Assembly (NCBI GenBank): GCA_965231905.1
Contig: CBDDOO010000002.1
Span: 992,001-1,056,000 of the forward strand
Direction of reading: 5' to 3'
DNA: 64,000 nt
From: G963663315 sp965231905
GTDB lineage: Bacteria > Pseudomonadota > Gammaproteobacteria > Arenicellales > Poriferihabitantaceae
Made by a program: the position numbers and the translations under genes. Of this stretch, positions 57,051-64,000 are shown piece after piece. Below the pieces are notes generated by a model. The model had not been told where the DNA came from. It saw only the letters and a program-made list of their open reading frames with translations, and did not search any database. Each line of letters starts with the position of its first letter. Within the stretch, counting starts at the first letter, position 1.

Positions 57051-57536
57051 ATGAATGAGACGAGCGGAAATTTTGTTGACTGCAAGGGCCGGTACGCGAT
57101 TGTTGCGGCCCGGTTCAATCACTTCATAACGGACAAGCTGGTTGCCGGGGCGCTGGATGCCCTGATCCGTCATGGCATAGTGGAATCGGACATTGACTGC
57201 GTTTGGGTTCCCGGCGCTTTTGAAATTCCGATGGCGGCAAGGAAGCTGGCCCACTCGAACCGCTATTCGGCTGTGATTACCCTGGGAGCGGTGATACGCG
57301 GCGCCACCCCGCATTTCGATTACGTGGCCGGTGAATGCGCCAGGGGTATTGCGGTATTGAGTCGTGAGAGTGATGTGCCGGTCATATTTGGCGTGCTGAC
57401 CACCGATACCATAGAGCAGGCGATTGAGAGAGCCGGAACAAAAGCGGGAAACAAGGGCGCCGACGCCGCGCTGGCGGCGCTGGAAATGGTCAGCCTGATG
57501 GATTCCATGGCAACCCTGACAGGGGAAAGGAGTTGA
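57051..57536 (+). CDS. ribH: 6,7-dimethyl-8-ribityllumazine synthase
   Basis: 161 aa from ATG 57051, preferred over 57033 because GGGGA directly precedes it. The conserved A-R-F-N near the start, P-G-A-F-E-I-P, G-A-V-I-R-G-x-T-P-H-F-D with the catalytic His, and G-V-L-T-T-D-T are all present. It joins the RibB and RibD products. It ends in a TTGA overlap with nusB. Confidence 0.96.
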   Translation: MNETSGNFVDCKGRYAIVAARFNHFITDKLVAGALDALIRHGIVESDIDCVWVPGAFEIPMAARKLAHSNRYSAVITLGAVIRGATPHFDYVAGECARGIAVLSRESDVPVIFGVLTTDTIEQAIERAGTKAGNKGADAALAALEMVSLMDSMATLTGERS

Positions 57537-57946
57537 GAAACAGTCGGCATCTTGCCAGGCGGTGTGCGGTGCAGGCGTTGTATCAATGGCAGGTAACCGG
57601 TCAATCCCCCTGCGAAATTGAAAGCAGTTTCATCAAGAACGAAAATCTGGCCGATCGCCATCTGGATTATTTCCAGGAACTGATCATCAGCGTCCCCCGG
57701 CATATCTCGGAGATAGATCGTTTGCTGTCCTGTTTTCTGGACCGTGAACTGGAGAGAGTGGATTTGATCGAACATGCGATCATGCGGGTGGGAGCTTATG
57801 AGTTGAAGTATGAGGCTGATACGCCTGCCAATGTCATCATTGATGAAGCCATCGGCCTTGCCAGGGTTTTTGCCTCTGAACATGGATACAAATACGTTAA
57901 TGGTGTGCTTGACAAGGTTGCAAAAGAAGTCAGGGGCGGTACCTGA
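57533..57946 (+). CDS. nusB: Transcription antitermination factor NusB
   Basis: 137 aa from TTG 57533, overlapping the ribH stop. The helical NusB fold shows R-R-C-A-V-Q-A-L-Y-Q-W at the start, L-I-E-H-A-I-M-R-V-G-A-Y-E-L and I-D-E-A-I-G-L-A-R-V-F-A near the end. It binds boxA RNA with NusE in rRNA antitermination. The usual next gene, thiL, is missing. Confidence 0.96.
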   Translation: MRNSRHLARRCAVQALYQWQVTGQSPCEIESSFIKNENLADRHLDYFQELIISVPRHISEIDRLLSCFLDRELERVDLIEHAIMRVGAYELKYEADTPANVIIDEAIGLARVFASEHGYKYVNGVLDKVAKEVRGGT

Positions 57947-58415
57947 AGTAACCCTTCACAAGCTGGTTCACCCTCCTTCCAATCTGCTTGGATTTGGTCT
58001 GGGTACCGGACTGCTCCCCTTTGCTCCGGGTACCTGGGGCAGTATGGTCGGGGTTGCTCTGGTATGGGCATTGTCCGGGTTTTCGGATTTCGTTTACCTT
58101 GCAGTGACTCTGGCTTGTTTCTTGTTGGGGATCGTCATTTGTCGGACAGCGGCCGATTCACTGGATACCCATGATCACCCGGCGATTGTCTGGGATGAGA
58201 TTGTGGGGATGATGATTACAATGGCCCTGATTCCTCCGGATGCCCTGAGCCTGTTGCTGGGGTTCGGCCTGTTTCGACTGTTCGACATTCTGAAACCCTG
58301 GCCAATCCGCCAACTCGATCAGAAAATACAGGGAGGGGCGGGTATCATGCTGGATGACGCAGTGGCCGGGATACTGGCTAACGTCTCCCTGTGGGGTCTA
58401 CTGCATTACCTGTAA
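57900..58415 (+). CDS. pgpA: Phosphatidylglycerophosphatase A
   Basis: 171 aa from ATG 57900, inside the end of nusB (47-bp overlap); an upstream start would sit wholly inside nusB. Features are G-T-G-L-L-P-F-A-P-G-T-W-G-S, the catalytic I-V-W-D-E-I-V-G, and three membrane helices. It makes phosphatidylglycerol from its phosphate. It is the last housekeeping gene of the run; acuI follows after 42 bp. Confidence 0.92.
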   Translation: MVCLTRLQKKSGAVPEVTLHKLVHPPSNLLGFGLGTGLLPFAPGTWGSMVGVALVWALSGFSDFVYLAVTLACFLLGIVICRTAADSLDTHDHPAIVWDEIVGMMITMALIPPDALSLLLGFGLFRLFDILKPWPIRQLDQKIQGGAGIMLDDAVAGILANVSLWGLLHYL

Positions 58416-58457
58416 CTTTAATCACACAACTTATCATCGCTATCGGGAATTTTTATC

Positions 58458-59453
58458 ATGAATTCATTCAACGCATACAGAATAAACCAGATCGAAGGAC
58501 AAATTACAGCCGGTTTCCGGACACTCACGCTGGATGATCTGACCGGGGGAGAAGTCGTCATCCGCGTCAAGTGGTCGGGGATCAATTACAAGGACGCGCT
58601 GGCCGCCACCGGCAAGGGGAAAATTCTCAGGCAATATCCGTTGAATGGCGGCATTGACCTGTCTGGCGTGGTGATCGAGTCGAGTGATGATCGCTATCGG
58701 GAAGGGGACCCGGTACTGGTCGCCGGATGCGGGTTATCCGAAACGGCCGATGGCGGGTATTCGGAAATTGCAAGGGTGAAAGGGGACTGTGTCGTACCTT
58801 TGCCGGACGGGTTGACCCTGAAACAGGCAATGATATTGGGGACCGCCGGATTCACCGCCGCCATGGCCGTCATGCGCATGGAGCAAAACGGCCAGACTCC
58901 CGGGCATGGACCGATTCTGGTTACCGGAGCGACCGGAGGCGTCGGTTCGATTGCGATTGATATTCTTTCTTCCAGGGGGTATCAGGTTACCGCGTTTACC
59001 GGCAAAAAAGACCAACATGAATTTCTGGAACGTCTTGGGGCGACCGGGTTTGTGGACCGGCATGAAATCGAAATGGGGAATCGTCCCCTGGAAAAGGCAA
59101 CCTGGGGCGGAGCCGTGGACAACGCGGGAGGGGAGACGCTGGCCTGGCTGACCCGCACCGTGAAACCCTGGGGCAATATCGCCAGTATCGGGCTGGTGGA
59201 TGATTTCCGATTGAATACAACCGTGATGCCATTTATCTTAAGGGGCGTTTCACTGCTGGGGATCAACTCGATTGAAATGCCGGCCCCGGTACGCAATGAC
59301 CTGTGGAGCCGGCTGGGAGGGGATTTGAAGCCAGGGAATCTGGACAGGATTGTGACTCGTGTGGTTGATTTTAAAAACCTTGGCAAGACAATATTCGACA
59401 GTTATCTGGACGGCGGCAACATCGGACGAACCATCATCAGGATACAGGATTAA
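58458..59453 (+). CDS. acuI: Acrylyl-CoA reductase AcuI (YhdH family)
   Basis: 331 aa, zinc-independent medium-chain dehydrogenase. W-S-G-I-N-Y-K-D near residue 40, G-T-A-G-F-T-A-A, V-T-G-A-T-G-G-V-G-S (NADPH loop) and W-G-G-A-V-D define the AcuI/YhdH group. AcuI reduces the toxic acryloyl-CoA formed after DMSP cleavage to propionyl-CoA. It directly precedes dddP by 36 bp, a pairing that is common in DMSP degraders and strengthens both assignments. Confidence 0.93.
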   Translation: MNSFNAYRINQIEGQITAGFRTLTLDDLTGGEVVIRVKWSGINYKDALAATGKGKILRQYPLNGGIDLSGVVIESSDDRYREGDPVLVAGCGLSETADGGYSEIARVKGDCVVPLPDGLTLKQAMILGTAGFTAAMAVMRMEQNGQTPGHGPILVTGATGGVGSIAIDILSSRGYQVTAFTGKKDQHEFLERLGATGFVDRHEIEMGNRPLEKATWGGAVDNAGGETLAWLTRTVKPWGNIASIGLVDDFRLNTTVMPFILRGVSLLGINSIEMPAPVRNDLWSRLGGDLKPGNLDRIVTRVVDFKNLGKTIFDSYLDGGNIGRTIIRIQD

Positions 59454-59489
59454 TTCGATATTCGATTTTATTTTCGGAGTGTCAAAACC

Positions 59490-60800
59490 ATGAGTGTAAG
59501 ACAAAGCGCGTTACAAAAGAGTTTTATGCGTAAACCGGACAACACGCCTGACGATAATGACCGCATTGAAATTGGTCCGACCCGGTTGGCTTTTGATGAA
59601 TGGGCGGCATTGGGGGTGGAGGCGCCGGATATGGAGGCGCTCAGGGAGTATCGCCTGGGGCGGGTCCGGGAGCAGTTGCGGGAAAACGATTATGCGGGCG
59701 TCTTGCTGTTCGACCCGTTGAATATACGTTATGCGACCGACAGTACGAACATGCAGTTGTGGATTACCCACAATTCGGCCCGATGCTGTTTCATAGCCAC
59801 CGATGGTCCGGTCGTCCTGTTTGATTTTCATAACTGTGGGCATTTGAGTGAACATCTTCCGTTGATTGATGAAATCAGGAGTTTGTCCGGGTTCTTCTAT
59901 TTTACCGGCGGCAGTCGATGTGATGAGTTCGCCGCCAGGTTCGCCCTCGAAATCGACCAACTGCTGCGACAGCATGGCGCTGGCAATCGCCGGCTTGCGG
60001 TTGACCGGCTGGAGATCATCGGGGTGCGCGCGTTTGATCGGGCCGGGATCGAGATCATGCCCGGAATGGCCATGATGGAAACGGCCAGGGAGATCAAGAA
60101 TGAAAATGAACTGAAGGCCATGCGCTGTGCCGTCGCCGCCTGCGAAGCCGCATTGCATGAGTTTGAGGCCGCGATTAAGCCCGGTATCAGTGAGAGTGAA
60201 TTGTGGGCTCACCTGCACGCGGGCAATATCAAACGCGGCGGTGACTGGATTGAGACCCGGATTCTGTCTTCAGGGCCGAGGACCAATCCGTGGATGGCTG
60301 AATGCGGATCCAGAATCATCCAGCCGGGGGATATGATCGCACTGGATACGGATCTGGTGGGTGTCTATGGCTATTGTGTTGACATATCGCGGTGCTGGGT
60401 TGCCGGTGACGTTCGGGCTACCGGCGAGCAAAAGCAGTTGTTCCGGGTTGCCTGGGAGCACATTATGGAAGACATGGAGGTATTGAAGCCCGGTCTTACC
60501 TTCAGGGAGCTTACATTCGGCGGTAATCAACTGGATCAGAAATATCGCGCGCAACAGTACGGGGTCAAGTACCACGGTGTCGGGCTGTGTGATGAATATC
60601 CGGCAATCTATTATCCTGAGGAATGGGAATCGAATGGTTATGACGGCGTCTTGCAGCCCGGCATGTGTTTGACCGCCGAAGCGTATATTGGTGAAGTCGG
60701 CGGCAGGGAAGGCGTGAAACTCGAAGATCAGGTCGTCATTACCGAAGATGGATACGAGTTACTGAGCCACTTCCCGCATGACCCGAAGTTGATGGGGTAG
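59490..60800 (+). CDS. dddP: DMSP lyase DddP
   Basis: 436 aa. M24 metallopeptidase fold that has become a lyase, cutting DMSP to dimethyl sulfide and acrylate. The N-terminal N-D-R-I-E-I-G-P-T-R-L-A-F segment is specific to DddP. The metal ligands D286, D288, D298, H362, E397 and E412 have the same spacing as the six reported for Ruegeria DddP, and D368 matches its catalytic Asp, six after the His. G-L-C-D-E-Y-P and S-G-P-R-T-N-P-W are also conserved. A CGGAG sequence lies 12 bp upstream of the ATG. Confidence 0.92.
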   Translation: MSVRQSALQKSFMRKPDNTPDDNDRIEIGPTRLAFDEWAALGVEAPDMEALREYRLGRVREQLRENDYAGVLLFDPLNIRYATDSTNMQLWITHNSARCCFIATDGPVVLFDFHNCGHLSEHLPLIDEIRSLSGFFYFTGGSRCDEFAARFALEIDQLLRQHGAGNRRLAVDRLEIIGVRAFDRAGIEIMPGMAMMETAREIKNENELKAMRCAVAACEAALHEFEAAIKPGISESELWAHLHAGNIKRGGDWIETRILSSGPRTNPWMAECGSRIIQPGDMIALDTDLVGVYGYCVDISRCWVAGDVRATGEQKQLFRVAWEHIMEDMEVLKPGLTFRELTFGGNQLDQKYRAQQYGVKYHGVGLCDEYPAIYYPEEWESNGYDGVLQPGMCLTAEAYIGEVGGREGVKLEDQVVITEDGYELLSHFPHDPKLMG

Positions 60801-60824
60801 TTTGGCAGGCACGGTGACCTGCCC

Positions 60825-61853
60825 CTACGATGGGGGTGGGAAGGCGATGCCTGACAATTCCTTTCTGTCAGCGGAACTCATTTCTTCGATCAGGCAGTTG
60901 TCGACCCCGTTTCCGTTCAGATTGCACGGCGGGTTTCCCGGGTCGGTTTTTTGCAGATGGTTGAGCTCAGGCGGTGTCCACTGCCAGCACAGCAGCGAAC
61001 TCAGGTCGGGTCGTTCCGACCGCTCGGGCCCGATGGCGATGACTCGCTTGACGTGTTCCCGGTCCATATCGTCCTGCACCCTGGCGTCAATTGATTTGCC
61101 GAGAAACGCGACAACGTCAAGTTCGATACCCTTGTCAAAAACAGGCGCTTTAATGTCCTCGTAGCAATGCGCTATGTAAAACAGATTATCGCCCAGGTCT
61201 TCCGGATTTTTTGAACATCTGTCCGGGTCCTCCAGATGGACATAAGGATAGGCTTTTCTATCGGTTTTCCCGAAACAGTGTTCGAGTTGGTCTCTGGCTA
61301 CGATAATGGCGAATTTATTCGGAAAGGAAGGAATATTGACTTTCTGCCCCATGGCCTCCCTGAACAGTTTCTGTATCGGCTCAAAGTTTACCGCGGTAAT
61401 CCTCGCATTCGTATTTAACGGCGTGTATCTTTCATTCAGGTACTCAAGGGTCGGTTTGGTTGTCAGGTCGGATCGGTTGCTGTTGATGGCTTTGAGTTTT
61501 ATTCCCGTATAACCGAGTTCGTCGGTGTACTCGGGATCAATGACTTCAAAAATATTCTTGCCTTTTTGGTATTTATCTCCCTTTTGGGGTGATTTCCCGC
61601 TGCTTGCGATATGATTCAGCTGGAAGAAATGAACGGCCAGTGTAAACAGGGTGACTTCGTAAAGGCTGTGCGCAGAGGCCGGATTGGCGCCCACCCACAG
61701 ATTGGCGCCCTCGGTTTCGAGCGCGCGGGTGATCAAGCAGGAATTGAGTGACTGGAAGTCATTAAATCGGCTGATGGATCTTCGGGATAACTTCCTGTTG
61801 TCATGGAAATGGTTCTCAAGCTCTTCGAGATATTTTGTCACTGCATTTTGCAT
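60825..61853 (-). CDS. Hypothetical protein, family not recognised
   Basis: 342 aa, convergent with dddP (24 bp apart). An N-terminal helical part (L-E-E-L-E-N-H-F-H-D-N-R) is followed by mixed sequence with C-F-G-K-T-D-R and a C-terminal acidic stretch. No signal peptide, membrane segment or catalytic motif I can name. Its upstream end faces the tandem IS elements, so it may be cargo or a remnant of a neighbouring mobile region. Confidence 0.6.
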   Translation of the reverse strand: MQNAVTKYLEELENHFHDNRKLSRRSISRFNDFQSLNSCLITRALETEGANLWVGANPASAHSLYEVTLFTLAVHFFQLNHIASSGKSPQKGDKYQKGKNIFEVIDPEYTDELGYTGIKLKAINSNRSDLTTKPTLEYLNERYTPLNTNARITAVNFEPIQKLFREAMGQKVNIPSFPNKFAIIVARDQLEHCFGKTDRKAYPYVHLEDPDRCSKNPEDLGDNLFYIAHCYEDIKAPVFDKGIELDVVAFLGKSIDARVQDDMDREHVKRVIAIGPERSERPDLSSLLCWQWTPPELNHLQKTDPGNPPCNLNGNGVDNCLIEEMSSADRKELSGIAFPPPS

Positions 61854-62058
61854 TTCCCGCTTCTCCTGTCTGTCGTGTTAAATCGCGCTATACTCCCAGT
61901 CTGTGCAGATCGTTGATATGGATGGTGACCTTTGGCCTGGTTTGATGAATAACAAACACCCTGTACGCCTGCGTGGGGCGATCAGGGGCGGATTATATCA
62001 CGGAACTGGCCGGGATTGCTTAAAATCAACAAAGCCGACGCACATTGAACCGACTTGA

Positions 62059-63225
62059 GGAAAGTCTGAACAATACGAGTTTTGGGGATTTTGGGTAGTC
62101 ATTTTTGTAAATCCGGGATATGAGTGGGTCTGAAAGACAGAATGGCCCGGAATCAGTGAGCGGGAGCGGGGAAATACAAGCATTCTCCCCCTCTTTTCAT
62201 TTTTCAGGCGTACGTAGCCTGCAGTTTCAACCGCCTTTGTCTCAACAGTACTTTCTTCGCCATCACCAGATTGCTTAAGGCACAGGCCACAACCAGTCGA
62301 TGCGTGTTCTTCTCCAGCCCCCGGTAACGAACCCGGGTAAAACCGAACTGCCGCTTGAGAATACCGAACTGATGTTCCACCTTCGACCGTATCCGGGACT
62401 TGGTTCGATTCTTCAAGCGCTCCTTCTCCGTCAATTTGCGGTAGCGCGTCCCCTTCGAATGAGTGAAATCCTTCGCCTCCGGCGCTACCTGTGAAATCAC
62501 CGCCTTCTGACCCGTATAGGCCGAGTCTCCCCATACACGGGTCTCTTTCCCGTGCAGAAGTTCCGGCAGAACCTGTGAATCATGAACATTCGCCGGCGTA
62601 GCCACCACCGAATGAATCAGCTTGCTGCGACTGTCCACACCGATATGCGCCTTCATACCAAAGTACCATTGCTGCCCCTTGCGCGTCGAGTGCATCTGGG
62701 GGTCTCGTTTCTTCTCCCGGTTCTTGGTCGAACTCGGTGCGCAGATGATGCTGGCATCCACGATCGTACCCCGATTCACCTTCAGTCCGTTCTCACCCAA
62801 ATATTCATTGACCAGTCCGAACAATCGTTCCCCCAGGTTATGCTTCTCCATCAGATGACGAAACTTGCAGATCGTGGTCTCGTCGGGAGCCGGCTCCCGA
62901 CCCAGGTCTATGCCCACAAACCGGCGCATCGACAACGAATCGTACAACGCTTCCTCGGCAGCCGGGTCCGAAAGACTGAACCAGTGTTGCAGAAAGTGAA
63001 TCCGCAACATCCGGTCTATTCCAATCGGCCTGCGGCCTGCCCCTTGCGGTTTGGGATAAAAAGGCTCGATGACTGCATTCAACTCCACCCACGGAATGAT
63101 TTGCTCCATCTCATCCAGAAAACGCTCCTTGCGCGTCTGTTTCTTGTATTTGTCAAATCCAGCTTCGGAAAAAGTACTCTGGCGCATCGGAAATATCTCC
63201 AGTCAGTATGAAGTACAAAAATTAT
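62059..63225 (-). mobile_element. IS5-family insertion sequence, copy 2
   Basis: Same 1167-bp element as copy 1, in opposite orientation. Its left (low-coordinate) end begins ggaaagtctgaac; its high end (attat at 63221-63225) directly touches the next copy. Confidence 0.92.
62204..63187 (-). CDS. IS5-family (IS5 group) transposase
   Basis: 327 aa, intact, with the same DDE triad (D144, D221, E271) as the copy at 21071; a few nucleotide differences between the two copies appear to be silent. An intact frame suggests the element could still move. Confidence 0.96.
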   Translation of the reverse strand: MRQSTFSEAGFDKYKKQTRKERFLDEMEQIIPWVELNAVIEPFYPKPQGAGRRPIGIDRMLRIHFLQHWFSLSDPAAEEALYDSLSMRRFVGIDLGREPAPDETTICKFRHLMEKHNLGERLFGLVNEYLGENGLKVNRGTIVDASIICAPSSTKNREKKRDPQMHSTRKGQQWYFGMKAHIGVDSRSKLIHSVVATPANVHDSQVLPELLHGKETRVWGDSAYTGQKAVISQVAPEAKDFTHSKGTRYRKLTEKERLKNRTKSRIRSKVEHQFGILKRQFGFTRVRYRGLEKNTHRLVVACALSNLVMAKKVLLRQRRLKLQATYA

Positions 63226-64000
63226 GGAAAGTCTGAACAATACGAGTTTTGGGGATTTTGGGTAGTCATTTTTGTAAATCCGGGATATGAGTGGGTCTGA
63301 AAGACAGAATGGCCCGGAATCAGTGAGCGGGAGCGGGGAAATACAAGCATTCTCCCCCTCTTTTCATTTTTCAGGCGTACGTAGCCTGCAGTTTCAACCG
63401 CCTTTGTCTCAACAGTACTTTCTTCGCCATCACCAGATTGCTTAAGGCACAGGCCACAACCAGTCGATGCGTGTTCTTCTCCAGCCCCCGGTAACGAACC
63501 CGGGTAAAACCGAACTGCCGCTTGAGAATACCGAACTGATGTTCCACCTTCGACCGTATCCGGGACTTGGTTCGATTCTTCAAGCGCTCCTTCTCCGTCA
63601 ATTTGCGGTAGCGCGTCCCCTTCGAATGAGTGAAATCCTTCGCCTCCGGCGCTACCTGTGAAATCACCGCCTTCTGACCCGTATAGGCCGAGTCTCCCCA
63701 TACACGGGTCTCTTTCCCGTGCAGAAGTTCCGGCAGAACCTGTGAATCATGAACATTCGCCGGCGTAGCCACCACCGAATGAATCAGCTTGCTGCGACTG
63801 TCCACACCGATATGCGCCTTCATACCAAAGTACCATTGCTGCCCCTTGCGCGTCGAGTGCATCTGGGGGTCTCGTTTCTTCTCCCGGTTCTTGGTCGAAC
63901 TCGGTGCGCAGATGATGCTGGCATCCACGATCGTACCCCGATTCACCTTCAGTCCGTTCTCACCCAAATATTCATTGACCAGTCCGAACAATCGTTCCCC
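63226..64000 (-). mobile_element. IS5-family insertion sequence, copy 3, cut by the window edge
   Basis: Starts with ggaaagtctgaac immediately after copy 2 and matches it to the end of the window. It is in the same orientation, so copies 2 and 3 are head to tail with no spacer. Confidence 0.92.
63371..64000 (-). CDS. IS5-family transposase, C-terminal part (runs off the window)
   Basis: About 210 residues up to the stop at 63371; the N-terminus lies beyond 64000. The three catalytic residues are all inside the part seen, and the sequence is the same as in copies 1 and 2. Confidence 0.93.
   Translation of the reverse strand, partial: GERLFGLVNEYLGENGLKVNRGTIVDASIICAPSSTKNREKKRDPQMHSTRKGQQWYFGMKAHIGVDSRSKLIHSVVATPANVHDSQVLPELLHGKETRVWGDSAYTGQKAVISQVAPEAKDFTHSKGTRYRKLTEKERLKNRTKSRIRSKVEHQFGILKRQFGFTRVRYRGLEKNTHRLVVACALSNLVMAKKVLLRQRRLKLQATYA

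Overview
The window looks like chromosome of a marine or host-associated gammaproteobacterium. The evidence is HflD, a family largely confined to Gammaproteobacteria, and the order yajC-secD-secF-nrdR-ribD-ribE-ribB-ribH-nusB-pgpA. In addition there are three separate sets of genes for dimethylsulfoniopropionate (DMSP) and carnitine-like onium compounds. Base composition is moderately GC-rich except for an AT-rich block at about 18.8-24 kb. I saw no rRNA, tRNA or CRISPR array.

Layout. 0-7.1 kb is a minus-strand defence operon: type I methylase HsdM, a small protein, a HepT-like HEPN protein, an HsdS whose N-terminus is an MntA-like nucleotidyltransferase, a KAP NTPase with an apparent frameshift, and a PD-(D/E)XK-like protein. 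hsdR is not in the window. The HsdS gene carries an in-frame insertion of about 0.74 kb: a DUF559 endonuclease-like domain bracketed by pairs of a ~53-bp two-hairpin repeat. The same repeat recurs through 3.1-10.4 kb and is translated inside HsdM, an acyl-CoA ligase and the DmdA C-terminus. 7.2-18.8 kb holds DMSP/carnitine metabolism: a DmdB-like ligase, DmdA, then an operon of carnitine dehydrogenase, SDR, acyl-CoA dehydrogenase, NDP-forming acyl-CoA synthetase, CaiD and a DddP-family protein. 19-27.2 kb is a second defence island: a GHKL ATPase split by an IS5-type element, a DNA methyltransferase, an AbiE toxin-antitoxin pair and an AAA ATPase. 27.3-33.8 kb carries a glutamine synthetase-like enzyme, glyoxalase I, a Rieske oxygenase, DUF192, an S9 peptidase and HflD.

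33.9-49.9 kb is the most striking part: a near-complete bacterial sterol gene cluster. It has SdmB- and SdmA-like C-4 demethylation enzymes, a C-14 sterol reductase, CYP51, a single-polypeptide fusion of squalene monooxygenase to oxidosqualene cyclase, a sterol C-24 methyltransferase, an EBP-like membrane protein, a flavin oxidoreductase, an RND transporter, and a second P450 fused to a GPP34 (GOLPH3-like) domain. Together these could take squalene to 4- and 14-demethylated, C-24-alkylated sterols and move them between membranes.

50.2-60.8 kb is a housekeeping run (yajC to pgpA) followed on the same strand by acuI and dddP, which would cleave DMSP and detoxify the acrylate. 60.8-64 kb holds an unrecognised protein and two IS5-type copies abutting head to tail; the second runs off the window.
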